From: Pictodentalium vernedei
Lineage: Eukaryota > Mollusca > Scaphopoda > Dentaliida > Dentaliidae
Length of the DNA stretch: 64,000 nt
Reading direction: 5' to 3'
NCBI GenBank assembly: GCA_031216915.1
Contig: CM062296.1
Coordinates: 457,016,681-457,080,680 of the forward strand
Below, piece by piece: positions 1 through 10,141 of the stretch. The position numbers and the translations under genes are program-made. Positions within the stretch are counted from its first letter, which is position 1, and the number at the start of each line of letters is the position of its first letter. Below the pieces are notes generated by a model, which saw nothing but the letters and a program-made list of their open reading frames with translations, ran no database searches and had not been told where the DNA came from.

Positions 1-519
1 GAATGACAACTTAGTTCAAAATGAGGAATTTTCTTTAAAAATCTTCAGATCCAGCAGATGAATGCTTTTGATATTTTTTATGCAGCATCCTTAGGGGGGT
101 AAGATTCAAGTTTGTTCAAGCCATGTCCCTAGGTCCATATTTGGGCTGATTGTGGGAGCTCGAATTGTAACTTGGTTCAAAATGAGGAATTTTCTTTAAA
201 AATCTTCTTCAGATCCAGCAGTCGGAATGTTTTGATATTTGGTGTGCAGAATCCTTAGGGGTGTGAGATTCAGGTTTGTTAAAGCCAAGTCCCTGGGTTC
301 ATATATGGGCTCCCTGTGGGAGCCCGAATTATGACTTAGTTCAGTATGAGGAATATTCTTTAAAAATCTTTTTTTAGATCTACTGGTCAGAATATTTGGA
401 TATTTGGTTTCAGCTTTTCTTAGGAGGAGCAGATGCAACTTGTGGAAATCAATTCTCTGGGTTGATATTTAGGCTACCATTTCAGGTGAGCGCCCTCAGG
501 CCCCCTGGGGCCTCTTGTT
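1..519. repeat. Tandem repeat family E, copy 1 (right end of an element)
   Basis: Units of roughly 180 bp recur. Each has a stretch beginning TTCTTTAAAAATCTTC, then CAGATCCAGCAG, TTTGATATTTGG and ATTCAAGTTTGTTCAA. The block ends near 480-519 with CAGGTGAGCG, a GGCCCCCTGGGGCC hairpin and CTCTTGTTT, which I take as the 3' terminus of the element. The 5' part lies outside the window. Copies recur at 1268, 36408 and 50183. Confidence 0.75.
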
Positions 520-1267
520 TATTTTAATTCCGCAAAGTAGAGAGTATTTAAATTTTTTGCCCCTCAAGTTTAATTATAAGGAATGATCATTTGTTTCTGT
601 CTGTTTCTTGAGTTATGAACACCAAAGAACAAAGGCTAAACATACTGTAAATGGGCTAGTCCTATTGATGTGGAGAATAGTGAAAGAGTGAGAGAAGTAC
701 ACTGCTGTAACCAAACCATAAGTTTAAATTTGGAGGTTGAAAAATAATGTGAATAATAATCCTTGGCCAAAAAGATAAGACTCTCAGGACAAAGAAGTTT
801 GAAGTGAACTTATTGAAGACGATCCGTGTTTGTTCAGCAGAGTTACTGTGGAGTTATTGCATTTACTTTGCTGTGTTGCTCTTTTTTTATAGAGCGGTGA
901 TGTTTACATGGAAAACTTGCAGTCAAACATCAAGTTTTAATGTTTCTTCTATGAAATATCTGTTAGTCTGATATGAGGTGGTAATTGCTTTATGTTCAGA
1001 AAGCAGTAGCAGTCAGTTCAAGCTCAATACCATAAAAGAAATGATGTTTATCAGCTTTATAATACTGATTCTTACTCGCACAATATTTGCCACATAGCAT
1101 GTTAACCCTCTGCACTCTGGAAGTCAAAAATAAAATATCAAACTTTTTACCCATAAATTCTCCCATCATGCAATAAGGAATTTAACATATTCAGCCTGAA
1201 AACTGAATTGGTTAAATTTCTAGTTGCATTATGGGAAAATTTGTGGCTTGAAATTTCAATATTTTTT
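520..1267. other. Unannotated AT-rich sequence
   Basis: I see no coding potential, RNA gene or repeat that recurs elsewhere in the window. It separates two family E blocks and may be non-repetitive sequence upstream of, or within an early intron of, the ERM gene. Confidence 0.4.
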
Positions 1268-1946
1268 TTATTCAAGTTTGTTCAAATCGGCCCCCTGGAT
1301 TCATATTGGGGCTCACTATAGAAGCCCGAATTTGAACTTAATGCATTTCAGGCAAATTTCTTAAAAAATCTTCTTCTCCAGATCCAGCAGGCAGAATCTT
1401 TTGATATTTGGTGTGCAACATTGTGGGGTGAATCTGATTCAGGTTTGTACAAATCGCCTCCTGGGTTCATATTTGGGCTCAGTATAGGAGCCCAAATTCA
1501 AACTTAGTGCATTTCAGGCAAATTTCTTTAAAAATCTTCTTTTCAAGATCCAGCAGGCAGAATCATTTGATATTGGGTGTGCAGCATGCTTAGGGGGGTG
1601 AGATTCAAGTTTGTTCAAGCCATGTCCCTAGGTCCATATTTGGGCTCACTGTGGGAGCCCGAATTATAACTTAGTCAATATGAGGAATTTTTAGCTCACC
1701 AAAGGGAGCTCAACTTATCACTTGCTATATCTGTCGTCGTGAACATTTTTCAAACGACTTCTCCTCTGAAACCGCTGGTCCGATTTTCACGAAACTTCAT
1801 GTGGATGTTCATCACTATATGGCAATTGATGTTTGTTCAAATGAAATGGCCACGTCCCTTGGGGGCTCTGTATGGGGCATAACTCTGATAGCACCATATG
1901 AATTATAGAAAAATTATTAAAAAATCTTCTTCTCGAGAACCAGTGG
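1268..1946. repeat. Family E tandem repeats, copy 2, broken
   Basis: Repeat units like those at 1-519 run to about 1690. A left-terminus-like segment beginning TTTTTAGCTCACC (hairpin with GGGAGCTC) follows and runs to about 1946, where SINE sequence takes over. The order suggests one E-type element next to, or inserted into, another. Confidence 0.6.
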
Positions 1947-2164
1947 GCAGAGGCGTATTGCACGTCGACGTCGCATGTCTTCAACCAATCTAACCCTGCC
2001 TGTGCTGCAGTGCGGAGTTACAATGTTGGGGAGCTGGCAGCTGCTCGTCGTTGCGCGGTGGTTCTCTCCGGGTACTCTGGCTTCCTCCACCCGTAAAACT
2101 GTCGCGGTCCTGATTAGCCATTGTGCATAAATATGTGACCTTAAACATCAATAAATAATAATTT
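1947..2164 (+). mobile_element. SINE, 5'-truncated copy
   Basis: This matches the body and tail of the full tRNA-derived SINE at 31779-32193: GCATGTCTTCAACCAATC, the CTCTCCGGGTACTC block, TTCCTCCACCCGTAAAAC, and a tail GTGACCTTAAACATC with AATAAATAATA. The tRNA-like head is missing. It is non-coding. Confidence 0.8.
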
Positions 2165-2245
2165 GCCATCAAAAGTTAATGTTCTTGCTTTGTTTTATCT
2201 TTTAGTCCTCATAATCTACAAAATAGCATGGGTGGTGGTACATTT

Positions 2246-2315
2246 CGTCCTTTGAGTGCAAGAAGGATGTGCAATGCTAAAAAGCATTGCAAAGCCATGT
2301 TGCACTCAAGGGACC
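2246..2315. repeat. Small hairpin element, family L, copy 1
   Basis: Inverted arms GTCCTTTGAGTGCAA and TTGCACTCAAGGGAC enclose a small inner palindrome (AATGCTAAAAAGCATT). The same arm sequence recurs at 34008-34072. It is probably a short foldback MITE. It lies directly left of the large transposon that starts at 2327. Confidence 0.6.
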
Positions 2316-2326
2316 AATTTATTAGT

Positions 2327-2500
2327 AGCGGGGGAGGAATTCGTCACATACAGGTGAATTGTGCACTTGGTGATACCTTCTTGAAATTTGGCACACTGTT
2401 AGTGTAGGCTATGAGGTTCTCAAAAACGATCGGCTACAAGTTGACACCGACCGGTGGCGACCAGTAGCGGCACAATCCAAAATGGCCGCCAGCGGCTGAA
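2327..2500 (+). repeat. Left terminal inverted repeat of the Academ-like element
   Basis: Read against the reverse complement of 8705-8882, the two arms share AGCGGGGGAGGAATTCG, GAATTGTGCACTTGGTG, ATACCTTC, GAAATTTGGCA, CGATCGGCTACAAGTTG and AATCCAAAATGGCCGCC in the same order, with small indels between blocks. The last block is also a YY1-like site (reverse of GGCGGCCATTTT). Confidence 0.9.
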
Positions 2501-2610
2501 GGGAACCTCCTTTTCGACGGTCTACCGACTATACATCCGATTGTAAGGGCGCGAAAGTGAACTCTGATCCACGCACGTGTTGGAAACAGACGTGGGAGAT
2601 GATGTAGAAT

Positions 2611-2733
2611 AAAACGAGATTCTCTATACGGACGCATCAATTTCTTGGAACTTGAAAAGAGCGTTGTTTCTCCGGGATCAGCGTCATTCAGGCAAACCTG
2701 AATGACGCTGATCCCGGAGAAACAACGCTCTTT
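2611..2733. repeat. Perfect 37-bp hairpin plus inverted copy of a coding segment
   Basis: Arms 2656-2692 and 2697-2733 are perfectly complementary around a CAAA loop. Immediately left, 2611-2652 is an exact reverse complement of 42 nt inside the transposon gene (2918-2959, residues KLMRPYRESRF). The antisense strand therefore repeats part of the protein's N-terminal region. The structure lies between the left inverted repeat and the start codon at 2849. Confidence 0.95.
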
Positions 2734-2848
2734 ATGAAGCAGTCTCTTTGCCATACAATCTCTTGTTTGGCGTAATTCCGCAAGCAATTCTGATTTGTCT
2801 GTCGAAATTAATTCGAGAACGCGATTGTTCACAAAAATCATTCACAGA

Positions 2849-5800
2849 ATGAGTGAGAATCCTCTTCGTGTACGGACTAGTACTGACTGGGAACGTTGTT
2901 GCTTTTGCCAGCAAGACAGTTCCAAGAAATTGATGCGTCCGTATAGAGAATCTCGTTTTCATGACGCCTATAAAGCTATTGAGGAAGACATAACGCGCTT
3001 CCTAGATAATGGCGTTGAGCTTCCATATAATTTGACCATTGATTGTTTGATGAGAGAGAGTGATGAGTGTATGTCGATGTCACTGTTGACGAATAAGGCA
3101 ATATATCATAAGACATGCCGTGACAGTATTCGGACTCACATCGTACAGCGCGTGCTACACAAGCGAGAGCGAAATGAGGCAGTGGCATCCTGCTCCACGC
3201 TGAGTCCTAAAAGAACACGGACAAGTTTTGAATCTGGCTGTGACAGGAAACTGCCCCAGTGTGTTTATTGTCACAAACGCGAAGGTGACAGCAGTGAGCC
3301 TATTTGCAGATCAATGTCTGATAACAATAAACTCAAAATTATGGCAAAGGAAGCCGAGAACTGGGTTGTTTTTTCTCGGGTCAATGCAGCATTTGATTCC
3401 GCTGCTAGTGATCTTTACTATCACAAAACCTGTTATTGTAAGCTTGCCAATGAAGCACGAGCGGCTAAATCTAAAAAGTCGAAGAACGCCGAACATTCCG
3501 CGTCAGGCCTGCCCTATGACCCTCTCGTTATGGCAGAGCTCATAACATTTGTTGAACACAACGATTCCGCGATGAAGCTTGTCGATCTCAAGAATCTGTA
3601 CAGTCGGAGGTTGAAGCAAGTCGGTTCTGATTGGCTTAGTGAAGAAATACATTCCACTCGATTCAAAGAACATTTGTTGCAGAAATTGGGCGATGGCTGG
3701 GACGCCTTCACACAGGGTAGAGATGTGTTTATTTCAAGTAGGTTTCGAGTTGGCTCCTTGTTGTCCGAATCTTTAACTCGTATAGTGTCTGAGGAAGAGG
3801 CAAAAAAGATAGTTGATGTGGGTCTTCTTCTGCGTAAACACATACTCATATCTCAAGCTCCTTTCACGGGATCATTTTCATCTTATTGCTTGAGCGAGCC
3901 TGTACCCAACTCACTCCTGACTCTTCTTAGAGTTCTACTTGAGGGCACATGTAGTATACAGAACTTAGGCGATGATGAGACTGTTAATGCCAAGACTCGA
4001 GTGGCTTGTACTATTTCACAGATGTTGATCAGCAATTCAGCGAAACGCTCCGAACATGCACAAAATGTTCACCAGAGACGTGACAGAGAAACTCCAATGC
4101 CTCTTTATGTGGGTTTGAAGTTGCATGCCCATGATCGTATGAAAAATCTTATCAGAGATTTTCATCAAATGGGACTCTCTGTCTCTTATGATCGCGTAAT
4201 GGATGTTCGCAGGAGTTTCGCGAGAGCTGTTTCACTGCGGTTCAAGAACGAAGGTGTTGTAGTCCCAGCTAACTGCAAACGTAATGTTTTCTCGATAGGA
4301 ACCACTGATAACATTGATGTATCTGGTAGATCTGATATGCATGGTACGTCCATCACACTCATTGGTCAACTGAGCAGGGACAATGTGGGTACTGATCCCC
4401 CACCACTGAGTTTAGATGTTCCAGAAGACACACAAATTGAACTCCCAGACGACTATGCATTTGTTCCTTTCGTTGAAGACTTTGGTGGGGACATCAGGCT
4501 TGAATCTCCAGATGAATGTAATGTACGGCCCAATGAATATGCAGATTTGAACGTGGGAGAGAATGACTGGTTGTCTCATGTGTCACAGATCAGCAATAAA
4601 GGGAAGGTTGATGGCAGCTGGCAGCTTGATGAAGTCCCTGTGACCTTTTCAGGCTTCTTTTCAAAACATGAAGATCAAGACAATGTCAAACCTCGTGCAG
4701 TTATTGGGGTATTCCCTGTTTTCAGTGAGCAGAAAGCGGACTCACTCAGTATGCAGAAGCATGCTATGTATGTGGTCAGGGAAGCTACTGCTTTCGTAAA
4801 CCCCGGCCAGATACCTGTCATTGAAGGTGACTGTCCGTTGTATGCCAGGCAGAAAAAATGTCAATGGCTGTTCCCAGAGGAGATAGGTGAGGATCGAATG
4901 GTGTGTATGATTGGATTCCTGCATCTTGAAATGTGCACCCAAGAAGCTGGTGGTAAGCTTATGGGTGGTTCTGGTTGGGAGCGAATGTTTCACCTCGCAA
5001 AGATATTCACACCCGGTGTAGCATCATCCCTACTTGGTGGGAAACATGTCAAGAGGACGCGACAGGCATATCTTCTCACTCTAGCTTGGCTTGAGATCCT
5101 CAGAAAGAATGCTTATGAGATTTACTGTCAGCAGACTGGGCCCCATGAGTCATTTGAAATGTGGGAACAGAGGATTCTTTCACAATCTCCAACTGCGCGC
5201 TATTGGGGTGAAATCGTTCGGAACTTTCTCTTGACAAGCTGTCAATTCGTTCGGAACCAACGAATCGGTAACTGGCCTGGTACACTGTGTTCTATCGATG
5301 AGTTGTGCAGTTACTTTTTTGCCCTAGGACATACAAATTATTGTCGGTGGGTCCCCGTATTTCTGAGAGACATGTCTCAGCTACCCAGGCGGCATCCTTC
5401 AATCCACAACAAATTCATGGAAGGCCATTTTGTGGTCCAGCGTAGTGAGAGGAAGTTCAGTATGATGGGTTTAGATCAGAGCCAAGAACATAGTATCCAA
5501 CTACTCAAAGAAGACAGTGGTCCAAAAGGTCTCTATGGCCAGGCTGAAGAGAAAGTCGTTATTGAGCTTTCAAGGTCAGAAGTTCTGCGTGTTATAGATG
5601 AGTATGAATATGCAAGTTTCCACACAACATCATCAGATAACACGGAACACCCGGAAAGTTCGGTATCAGAGCAGAAAAAATTTCTGAATCAATTGAAATC
5701 TCTCCTCGATCTGGTGAATCAGGGACTCATTATCAACCCTTATGATGAAACTAGTGGTCAGCTGGTGACATTAGATACTGGTGAATATATGGACCCCGAA

Positions 5801-7453
5801 GTTAGTAAGAGTTTACGGTCATTACCCGAAAGGGGCAAGCATTTATATTCCACTTTCTTGAAGGAAAGGCTTGTGGAATGCACCGTACCCCTGAATGATG
5901 TTATTCCCAAGGCAAATATATATACCTTCCTTAACCCACCCCCAGCCAACCTGGACAAAGGCCGAGACAAACTCATGTCAAGTAAAGCAACTGCCGCAAT
6001 AGTTACCCAGATGTTCGTTTCACTGCAAGCCCGGCCTGATTCAAACATGGATGAGTTTTTCATGCACGAGAATGCACGTGATCCGCCAGCATTATCCGAT
6101 AGAGGTAAGCTACGGAGTGGGACAAAATCTCAAATTCTCAATTGTTTACCAGCTATTCCTGCACAAGGGAAGAATTCAGCAGCTAGACAAGCTTCAGTTG
6201 TCATCTTGGATATGCCTGCTGTAGTCCATGTAATCAAACCACAGAAAGCGGATCTGTTTGGAGAATATGCTCGATTGCAATTATTGCCATACATCGAATC
6301 TCTGATTAACACGAACACCACAAGGGTTGATGCGATCTATGACTGTTACCCCGAAGGCAGTTTGAAGAATCAGACGCGAGCAAAACGCCTCGGTGAGACA
6401 GCAGTTAGGTTGATACGGGTGTCCGAGAACGTCCCTTTACCTAAAGGGAAGAATTGGCAGGCATTCTTGAAAGTTAGTGAGAATAAAGACGAATTTTTCA
6501 AGTTCCTGTCTGCTGAACTGCTGAAATTAACATCAACATCCGAGTACCAGTTGTTAACGACATCAGGAGAATATGTACTATGCAATAAGGATGTTAGCTT
6601 ATGTGACATATCTCCATCGAACCACGAGGAAGCAGACATGCGCATGATGCTTCATCTCAACCATGCAGTCTCACAAGGTCACAAAATAGCTTTTCTTCGC
6701 ACGGTTGATTCTGATGTCGTCATTCTGTCTTTGCACCATTTCGCAACATTCCGTGACCTTGGACTCAGTGAGCTGTGGATTGGGTTTGGAATTGGAAAGG
6801 CATATAAAGATATGCCAATTCATGAGATAGCTTCACAACTTGGACCTGATTACTGTAAGGCCCTGACTTTCTTCCACGCCTTCACAGGTTGTGATGTAAC
6901 ATCCAGCATGCTCGGCATTGGGAAGAAGACAGGATGGAATGCATGGATGAATTTTCCCGCATCAACTGAAATGATGATAGAATTGACTGAGAATCCGCAA
7001 GTCTTTTCAGAGGATTCCCCTCATATGCAGCATATCGAAAAACTCACCATACAGATGTACAGTAACAGTTGTGTCAGTACACGTGTCAATGATGCGAGAC
7101 GGCATATGTTCACACATGGCCTTAAGTCTATGGAAAACATCCCGCCCACCAAAGCAGCTCTGTATCAACATGTAAAAAGGGTAATTCTTGTGTCATCTTT
7201 CATTTGGCATCGTGCTCTGCAGAAACACTTATGTGTGCCAGACCCATCACAGTACGGATGGGAGTGGAATCCACGTCTCAATATTCTGGTCCCATTTTGG
7301 ACTCACCTAGGAGACGCAAGTGCTGCATGTGCACTGATGCTCCACTGTAGTTGTGCCAAGGCCTGCAAGGGCAATTGCAAATGCTTGAAAGCTGGATTAA
7401 GGTGCACACCTTTGTGTAAGTGTGAAGGTGGCTGTTGTAACAATATTGAGTAG
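2849..7453 (+). CDS. Large transposon protein: Cys/His motifs, XPG/PIN-like nuclease region, CxC tail
   Basis: An uninterrupted 1534-codon frame. The frame stays open upstream to 2795, but the first ATG is at 2849 (MSENPLRV). Two N-terminal modules each pair a C-x2-C (CCFC; CVYC) with YHKTC, and look like metal-binding fingers (residues about 12-105 and 135-195). A middle part has TTDNIDVSGRSDMHGTS, a block common in large uncharacterised proteins of invertebrates and fish. The C-terminal third has the acidic series of a PIN/XPG-like nuclease: YDCY near 1162, NHEEADMRM near 1260, TVDSDVVIL near 1285 and HAFTGCDVTS near 1347. The last 35 residues are Cys-rich (CSCAKACKGNCKC, CTPLCKCEGGCC). It is flanked by inverted repeats, so it is inferred to be the transposase of the element. 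Which residues catalyse transposition cannot be told by eye. Integrity suggests recent activity. Confidence 0.88.
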   Translation: MSENPLRVRTSTDWERCCFCQQDSSKKLMRPYRESRFHDAYKAIEEDITRFLDNGVELPYNLTIDCLMRESDECMSMSLLTNKAIYHKTCRDSIRTHIVQRVLHKRERNEAVASCSTLSPKRTRTSFESGCDRKLPQCVYCHKREGDSSEPICRSMSDNNKLKIMAKEAENWVVFSRVNAAFDSAASDLYYHKTCYCKLANEARAAKSKKSKNAEHSASGLPYDPLVMAELITFVEHNDSAMKLVDLKNLYSRRLKQVGSDWLSEEIHSTRFKEHLLQKLGDGWDAFTQGRDVFISSRFRVGSLLSESLTRIVSEEEAKKIVDVGLLLRKHILISQAPFTGSFSSYCLSEPVPNSLLTLLRVLLEGTCSIQNLGDDETVNAKTRVACTISQMLISNSAKRSEHAQNVHQRRDRETPMPLYVGLKLHAHDRMKNLIRDFHQMGLSVSYDRVMDVRRSFARAVSLRFKNEGVVVPANCKRNVFSIGTTDNIDVSGRSDMHGTSITLIGQLSRDNVGTDPPPLSLDVPEDTQIELPDDYAFVPFVEDFGGDIRLESPDECNVRPNEYADLNVGENDWLSHVSQISNKGKVDGSWQLDEVPVTFSGFFSKHEDQDNVKPRAVIGVFPVFSEQKADSLSMQKHAMYVVREATAFVNPGQIPVIEGDCPLYARQKKCQWLFPEEIGEDRMVCMIGFLHLEMCTQEAGGKLMGGSGWERMFHLAKIFTPGVASSLLGGKHVKRTRQAYLLTLAWLEILRKNAYEIYCQQTGPHESFEMWEQRILSQSPTARYWGEIVRNFLLTSCQFVRNQRIGNWPGTLCSIDELCSYFFALGHTNYCRWVPVFLRDMSQLPRRHPSIHNKFMEGHFVVQRSERKFSMMGLDQSQEHSIQLLKEDSGPKGLYGQAEEKVVIELSRSEVLRVIDEYEYASFHTTSSDNTEHPESSVSEQKKFLNQLKSLLDLVNQGLIINPYDETSGQLVTLDTGEYMDPEVSKSLRSLPERGKHLYSTFLKERLVECTVPLNDVIPKANIYTFLNPPPANLDKGRDKLMSSKATAAIVTQMFVSLQARPDSNMDEFFMHENARDPPALSDRGKLRSGTKSQILNCLPAIPAQGKNSAARQASVVILDMPAVVHVIKPQKADLFGEYARLQLLPYIESLINTNTTRVDAIYDCYPEGSLKNQTRAKRLGETAVRLIRVSENVPLPKGKNWQAFLKVSENKDEFFKFLSAELLKLTSTSEYQLLTTSGEYVLCNKDVSLCDISPSNHEEADMRMMLHLNHAVSQGHKIAFLRTVDSDVVILSLHHFATFRDLGLSELWIGFGIGKAYKDMPIHEIASQLGPDYCKALTFFHAFTGCDVTSSMLGIGKKTGWNAWMNFPASTEMMIELTENPQVFSEDSPHMQHIEKLTIQMYSNSCVSTRVNDARRHMFTHGLKSMENIPPTKAALYQHVKRVILVSSFIWHRALQKHLCVPDPSQYGWEWNPRLNILVPFWTHLGDASAACALMLHCSCAKACKGNCKCLKAGLRCTPLCKCEGGCCNNIE

Positions 7454-8704
7454 TATACTGTCATGTTAGGACCAGTCATCTCCTATTCTGGTATTTTTTT
7501 TTCCATTTTCGGCCAGTTAACACATGTCATGTTTCTAGTTGAGTTGATTTTGCTAACAAATGTTCATCCCATGTGGCTTGCTACATTGTCCGGGGTATAG
7601 GAATACAGTTTTAGATTTCGGAAAATAGTCTGTTATTTACTGCACAAGACGGTGTTAATTCATGCATAGCATGATACAATATCCCCAACTATTTTGCCTC
7701 TGTACAACAGTTGATACCTTCGTTCACCCGTGTGTTCATCTATGGTATCCTTGTCTTTCTCTGGCCATAGGCCACATGTGACTAGTCAGTGCCTACTCCA
7801 TAGCAAATCAACTTGGAAATCCTTCATCTTGTAGCGCACTCATGTCTCAATGAATCCATACCTGAGTTGATCTAATAAATCTAACGTAAGGTATCAAATT
7901 GCCATACCGGATCATATTTCGATAAGTTATTCGCTAAAACATTTCGACCACTCATCGACATCAAAGGTCATGTTTTGGCTCCCAGTGGTGGCTATATCTC
8001 TATATCCCTGGTAAAGTAGCATACCATGAGGGATGGGCATTAAGTGTCGGCAACATTAATCCTGACTTGGAACACACCACATCTTAACTGGCCGAAAATG
8101 AAGAATACTACTTGTAGTCAAAAAATATTCCTGTACCTCGAATGACTGCAAACATACACTCACCCCTTCTAGTCCCATTTTGCCAATGTTCTATACTGGC
8201 AAGATAACATTGTATAATTAACAACGGGAACTAATGCATCCCGAGTTCATTCCAGCACTGCCCTTGCTGGCAGACGTGTCGCTATGGTGTTGAGATTGAA
8301 CCAGAACTCCTCTAGAAATTTGATAGTTTTATTTTCTTAGAAAATAAATCTATCGAAAATGCCGGAAGTTGAGAATAGACTGTCACTTTAATTGGATTAT
8401 CAAATGTCCAAGTATCCCCACTGCTGCATACTATCGAGTACCCTTGTTCATGTGTTGACAGGAATCTCTCATACCATGTTCATTTGACCATTGCATTCCC
8501 GAGAAACATTCAACACTAATTTATCTACGGACGGACGATCATACTGACAGTCAGACACACAGACGCACACATCGACGGAAATTCTGATCCCATTATCCAT
8601 TAATCTTCCCCCCAACTTGTTCCAAGGGCTTCACTCCATCATTCACATCAATTACAGCACATGTATGGTGTTAGGTTTGGAGCTTCAGTTGTGCGATCGG
8701 CGAA
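7454..8704 (+). other. 3' non-coding part of the Academ-like element
   Basis: This lies between the stop codon and the right inverted repeat. It shows no long frame and no repeat seen elsewhere. A short hairpin (GATAGTTTTATTTTC with GAAAATAAATCTATC) lies at 8321-8357. It may hold the 3' UTR and poly(A) signals of the transposase gene; I could not pick one with confidence. Confidence 0.5.
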
Positions 8705-8882
8705 AATAGCTTTTTTTCGATCCGCTTGGCGGCCATTTTGGATTTCGCTGCTAGTGGTGGCTAGAGGATGGTGCCAACTTGTAGCCGATCGATTTTGAAA
8801 TCTCTGATGCCTACCCTTACATCATGCCAAATTTCAGGAAGGTATCACCAAGTGCACAATTCTAGCGAATTCCTCCCCCGCT
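8705..8882 (-). repeat. Right terminal inverted repeat of the Academ-like element
   Basis: Reverse complement of the left arm at 2327-2500. It shares the same ordered blocks, including GGCGGCCATTTTGGATT and CGAATTCCTCCCCCGCT at the extreme end. Confidence 0.9.
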
Positions 8883-8885
8883 AGT

Positions 8886-10037
8886 TTGGTGAATGGCGGG
8901 CGGGCGGGCGGGCGGGCGGGCGGGCGGGCGTAAACAATTGGTTTCCGGATGATAACTTGATAGTGGTTCAACTCACATTCATTAAACTTCATACGTAGGT
9001 TGGTCTTGGTGGGAGGAAGAACCCAATTGATTTTGGACATGCTACGTCGAAGGTCAAGGTCACAGTGACCTTGAACATAGTAAATCTTAAACAATTGGTT
9101 TCCGGATGATAACTTGATAATGGTTCAACTCACATTCATGAAACTTCATAGGTAGATTGGCCTTGGTCAGGGGAAGAACCCTATTGATTTTGGACTCGCT
9201 ACGTCAAAGGTCAAGGTCACAGTGACCTTTAACATAGTATATCGCAACAATTGGTTTCCGGATGATAACTTGATAGTGGTTCAACCTAGAGTCATGAAAC
9301 TTCATAGGTGTGTTGGCCTTGGTGCAAGGAAGAACCCTATTGATCTTGGACTCACCAGGTCAAAGGTCAAGGTCACAGTGACCTTGAACATAGTATATCG
9401 CAACAATTGGTTTCCGGATGATAACTTGATAGTGGTTCAACCTAGAGTCATGAAACTTTATAGGTGTGTTGGCCTTGGTGCGAGGAAGAACCCTATTGAT
9501 CATGGACTCACCAGGTCAAAGGTCAAGGTCACAGTGACCTTGAACATAGTATATCGCAACAATTGGTTTCCGGATGATAACTTGATAGTGGTTCAACCTA
9601 GAGTCATGAAACTTCATAGGTATGTTGGCCTTGGTGCGAGGAAGAACCCTATTGATCTTGGACTCACCAGGTCAAAGGTCAAGGTCACAGTGACCTTGAA
9701 CATAGTATATCGCAACAATTGGTTTCCGGATGATAACTTGATAGTGGTTCAACCTAGAGCCATGAAACTTTACAGGCGTGTTGGCCTTGGTGTGAGGAAG
9801 AACCCTATTGATGTTGGACTCACCAGGTCAAAGGTCAAGGTCACAGTGACCTTGAACATAGTCTATCGCAACAATTGGTTTCCGGATGAGAACTTGATAG
9901 TGGTTCAACCTAGAGTCATGAAACTTCATAGGTGTGTTGGCCTTGGTGCGAGGAAGAACCCTATTGACCTTGGACTCGCCAGGTCAAAGGTCAAGGTCAC
10001 AACTCGACATTGGATCTGTGATCCTGAGCGGCATTTT
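8886..10037 (+). repeat. Family A 156-bp tandem repeats, copy 1 (5' end missing)
   Basis: After a (GGCG/GGGC)n microsatellite, units of exactly 156 bp repeat from about 9056. Each contains CAACAATTGGTTTCCGGATG, ATGAAACTTCATAGG, and a cluster of AGGTCA half-sites. The right end is TCACAACTCGAC followed by a GGATC-TGT-GATCC hairpin and GGCATTTTT. The 5' arm (GTCGAGTTGTGA), seen in copies 2 and 3, is absent because the Academ-like element abuts directly. The 156-bp period keeps a 272-codon frame open; I regard it as a by-product of the repeat. Confidence 0.9.
9057..9852. promoter_or_regulatory. Array of six perfect ERE palindromes
   Basis: AGGTCACAGTGACCT (two AGGTCA half-sites inverted with 3-nt spacing, the consensus oestrogen response element) occurs at 9057-9071, 9214-9228, 9370-9384, 9526-9540, 9682-9696 and 9838-9852. 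In the last four, an upstream AGGTCA-A-AGGTCA gives a DR1, and the overlapping TCAAGGTCA is the extended half-site of ERR/SF-1 type receptors. The motif identity is visible; any receptor binding is inferred. Confidence 0.85.
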
Positions 10038-10141
10038 TAATTTTATTAACTTGGGTAAAATATCAGACAAACCATTTAATTTTTATTTAATAAAGTTTGC
10101 AATGGTTACAAAAGGACCATGCAGGAGGGCCTGAGAAACAT

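Larger units (their letters stand above)
2327..8882 (+). mobile_element. Academ-like (AcademX-type) DNA transposon, apparently intact
   Basis: Both ends read AGCGGGGGAGGAATTCG inward, and the similarity continues for about 180 bp as imperfect terminal inverted repeats. AGT immediately flanks both sides (2324-2326 and 8883-8885), consistent with a 3-bp target duplication. A 2-bp TA reading is possible if the ends are drawn one base further in. A single 1534-codon gene fills 2849-7453. Long inverted repeats, a 3-bp duplication and a giant protein with nuclease-like and CxC parts fit the Academ superfamily, in particular the lineage carrying an XPG-type nuclease. That assignment is from memory of the family. 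The left flank does not match the 5' part of the repeat on the right flank, so the locus was rearranged or the duplication is fortuitous. Confidence 0.75.

Noticed and set aside
2434..2841. 135-codon minus-strand frame left of the transposon gene
   Set aside because: It arises because 2611-2652 is an inverted copy of part of the gene; the shared peptide is an effect of that duplication, not a separate gene.
2795..2848. Upstream extension of the 1534-codon gene to 2795
   Set aside because: The frame is open, but the first codon is TTG; a eukaryotic gene more likely starts at the ATG at 2849 unless a 5' exon is spliced on.
9222..10040. 272-codon plus-strand frame in the 156-bp repeats
   Set aside because: It is produced by a repeat period divisible by three; it has no start context, begins inside a unit and ends in the element's right terminus.
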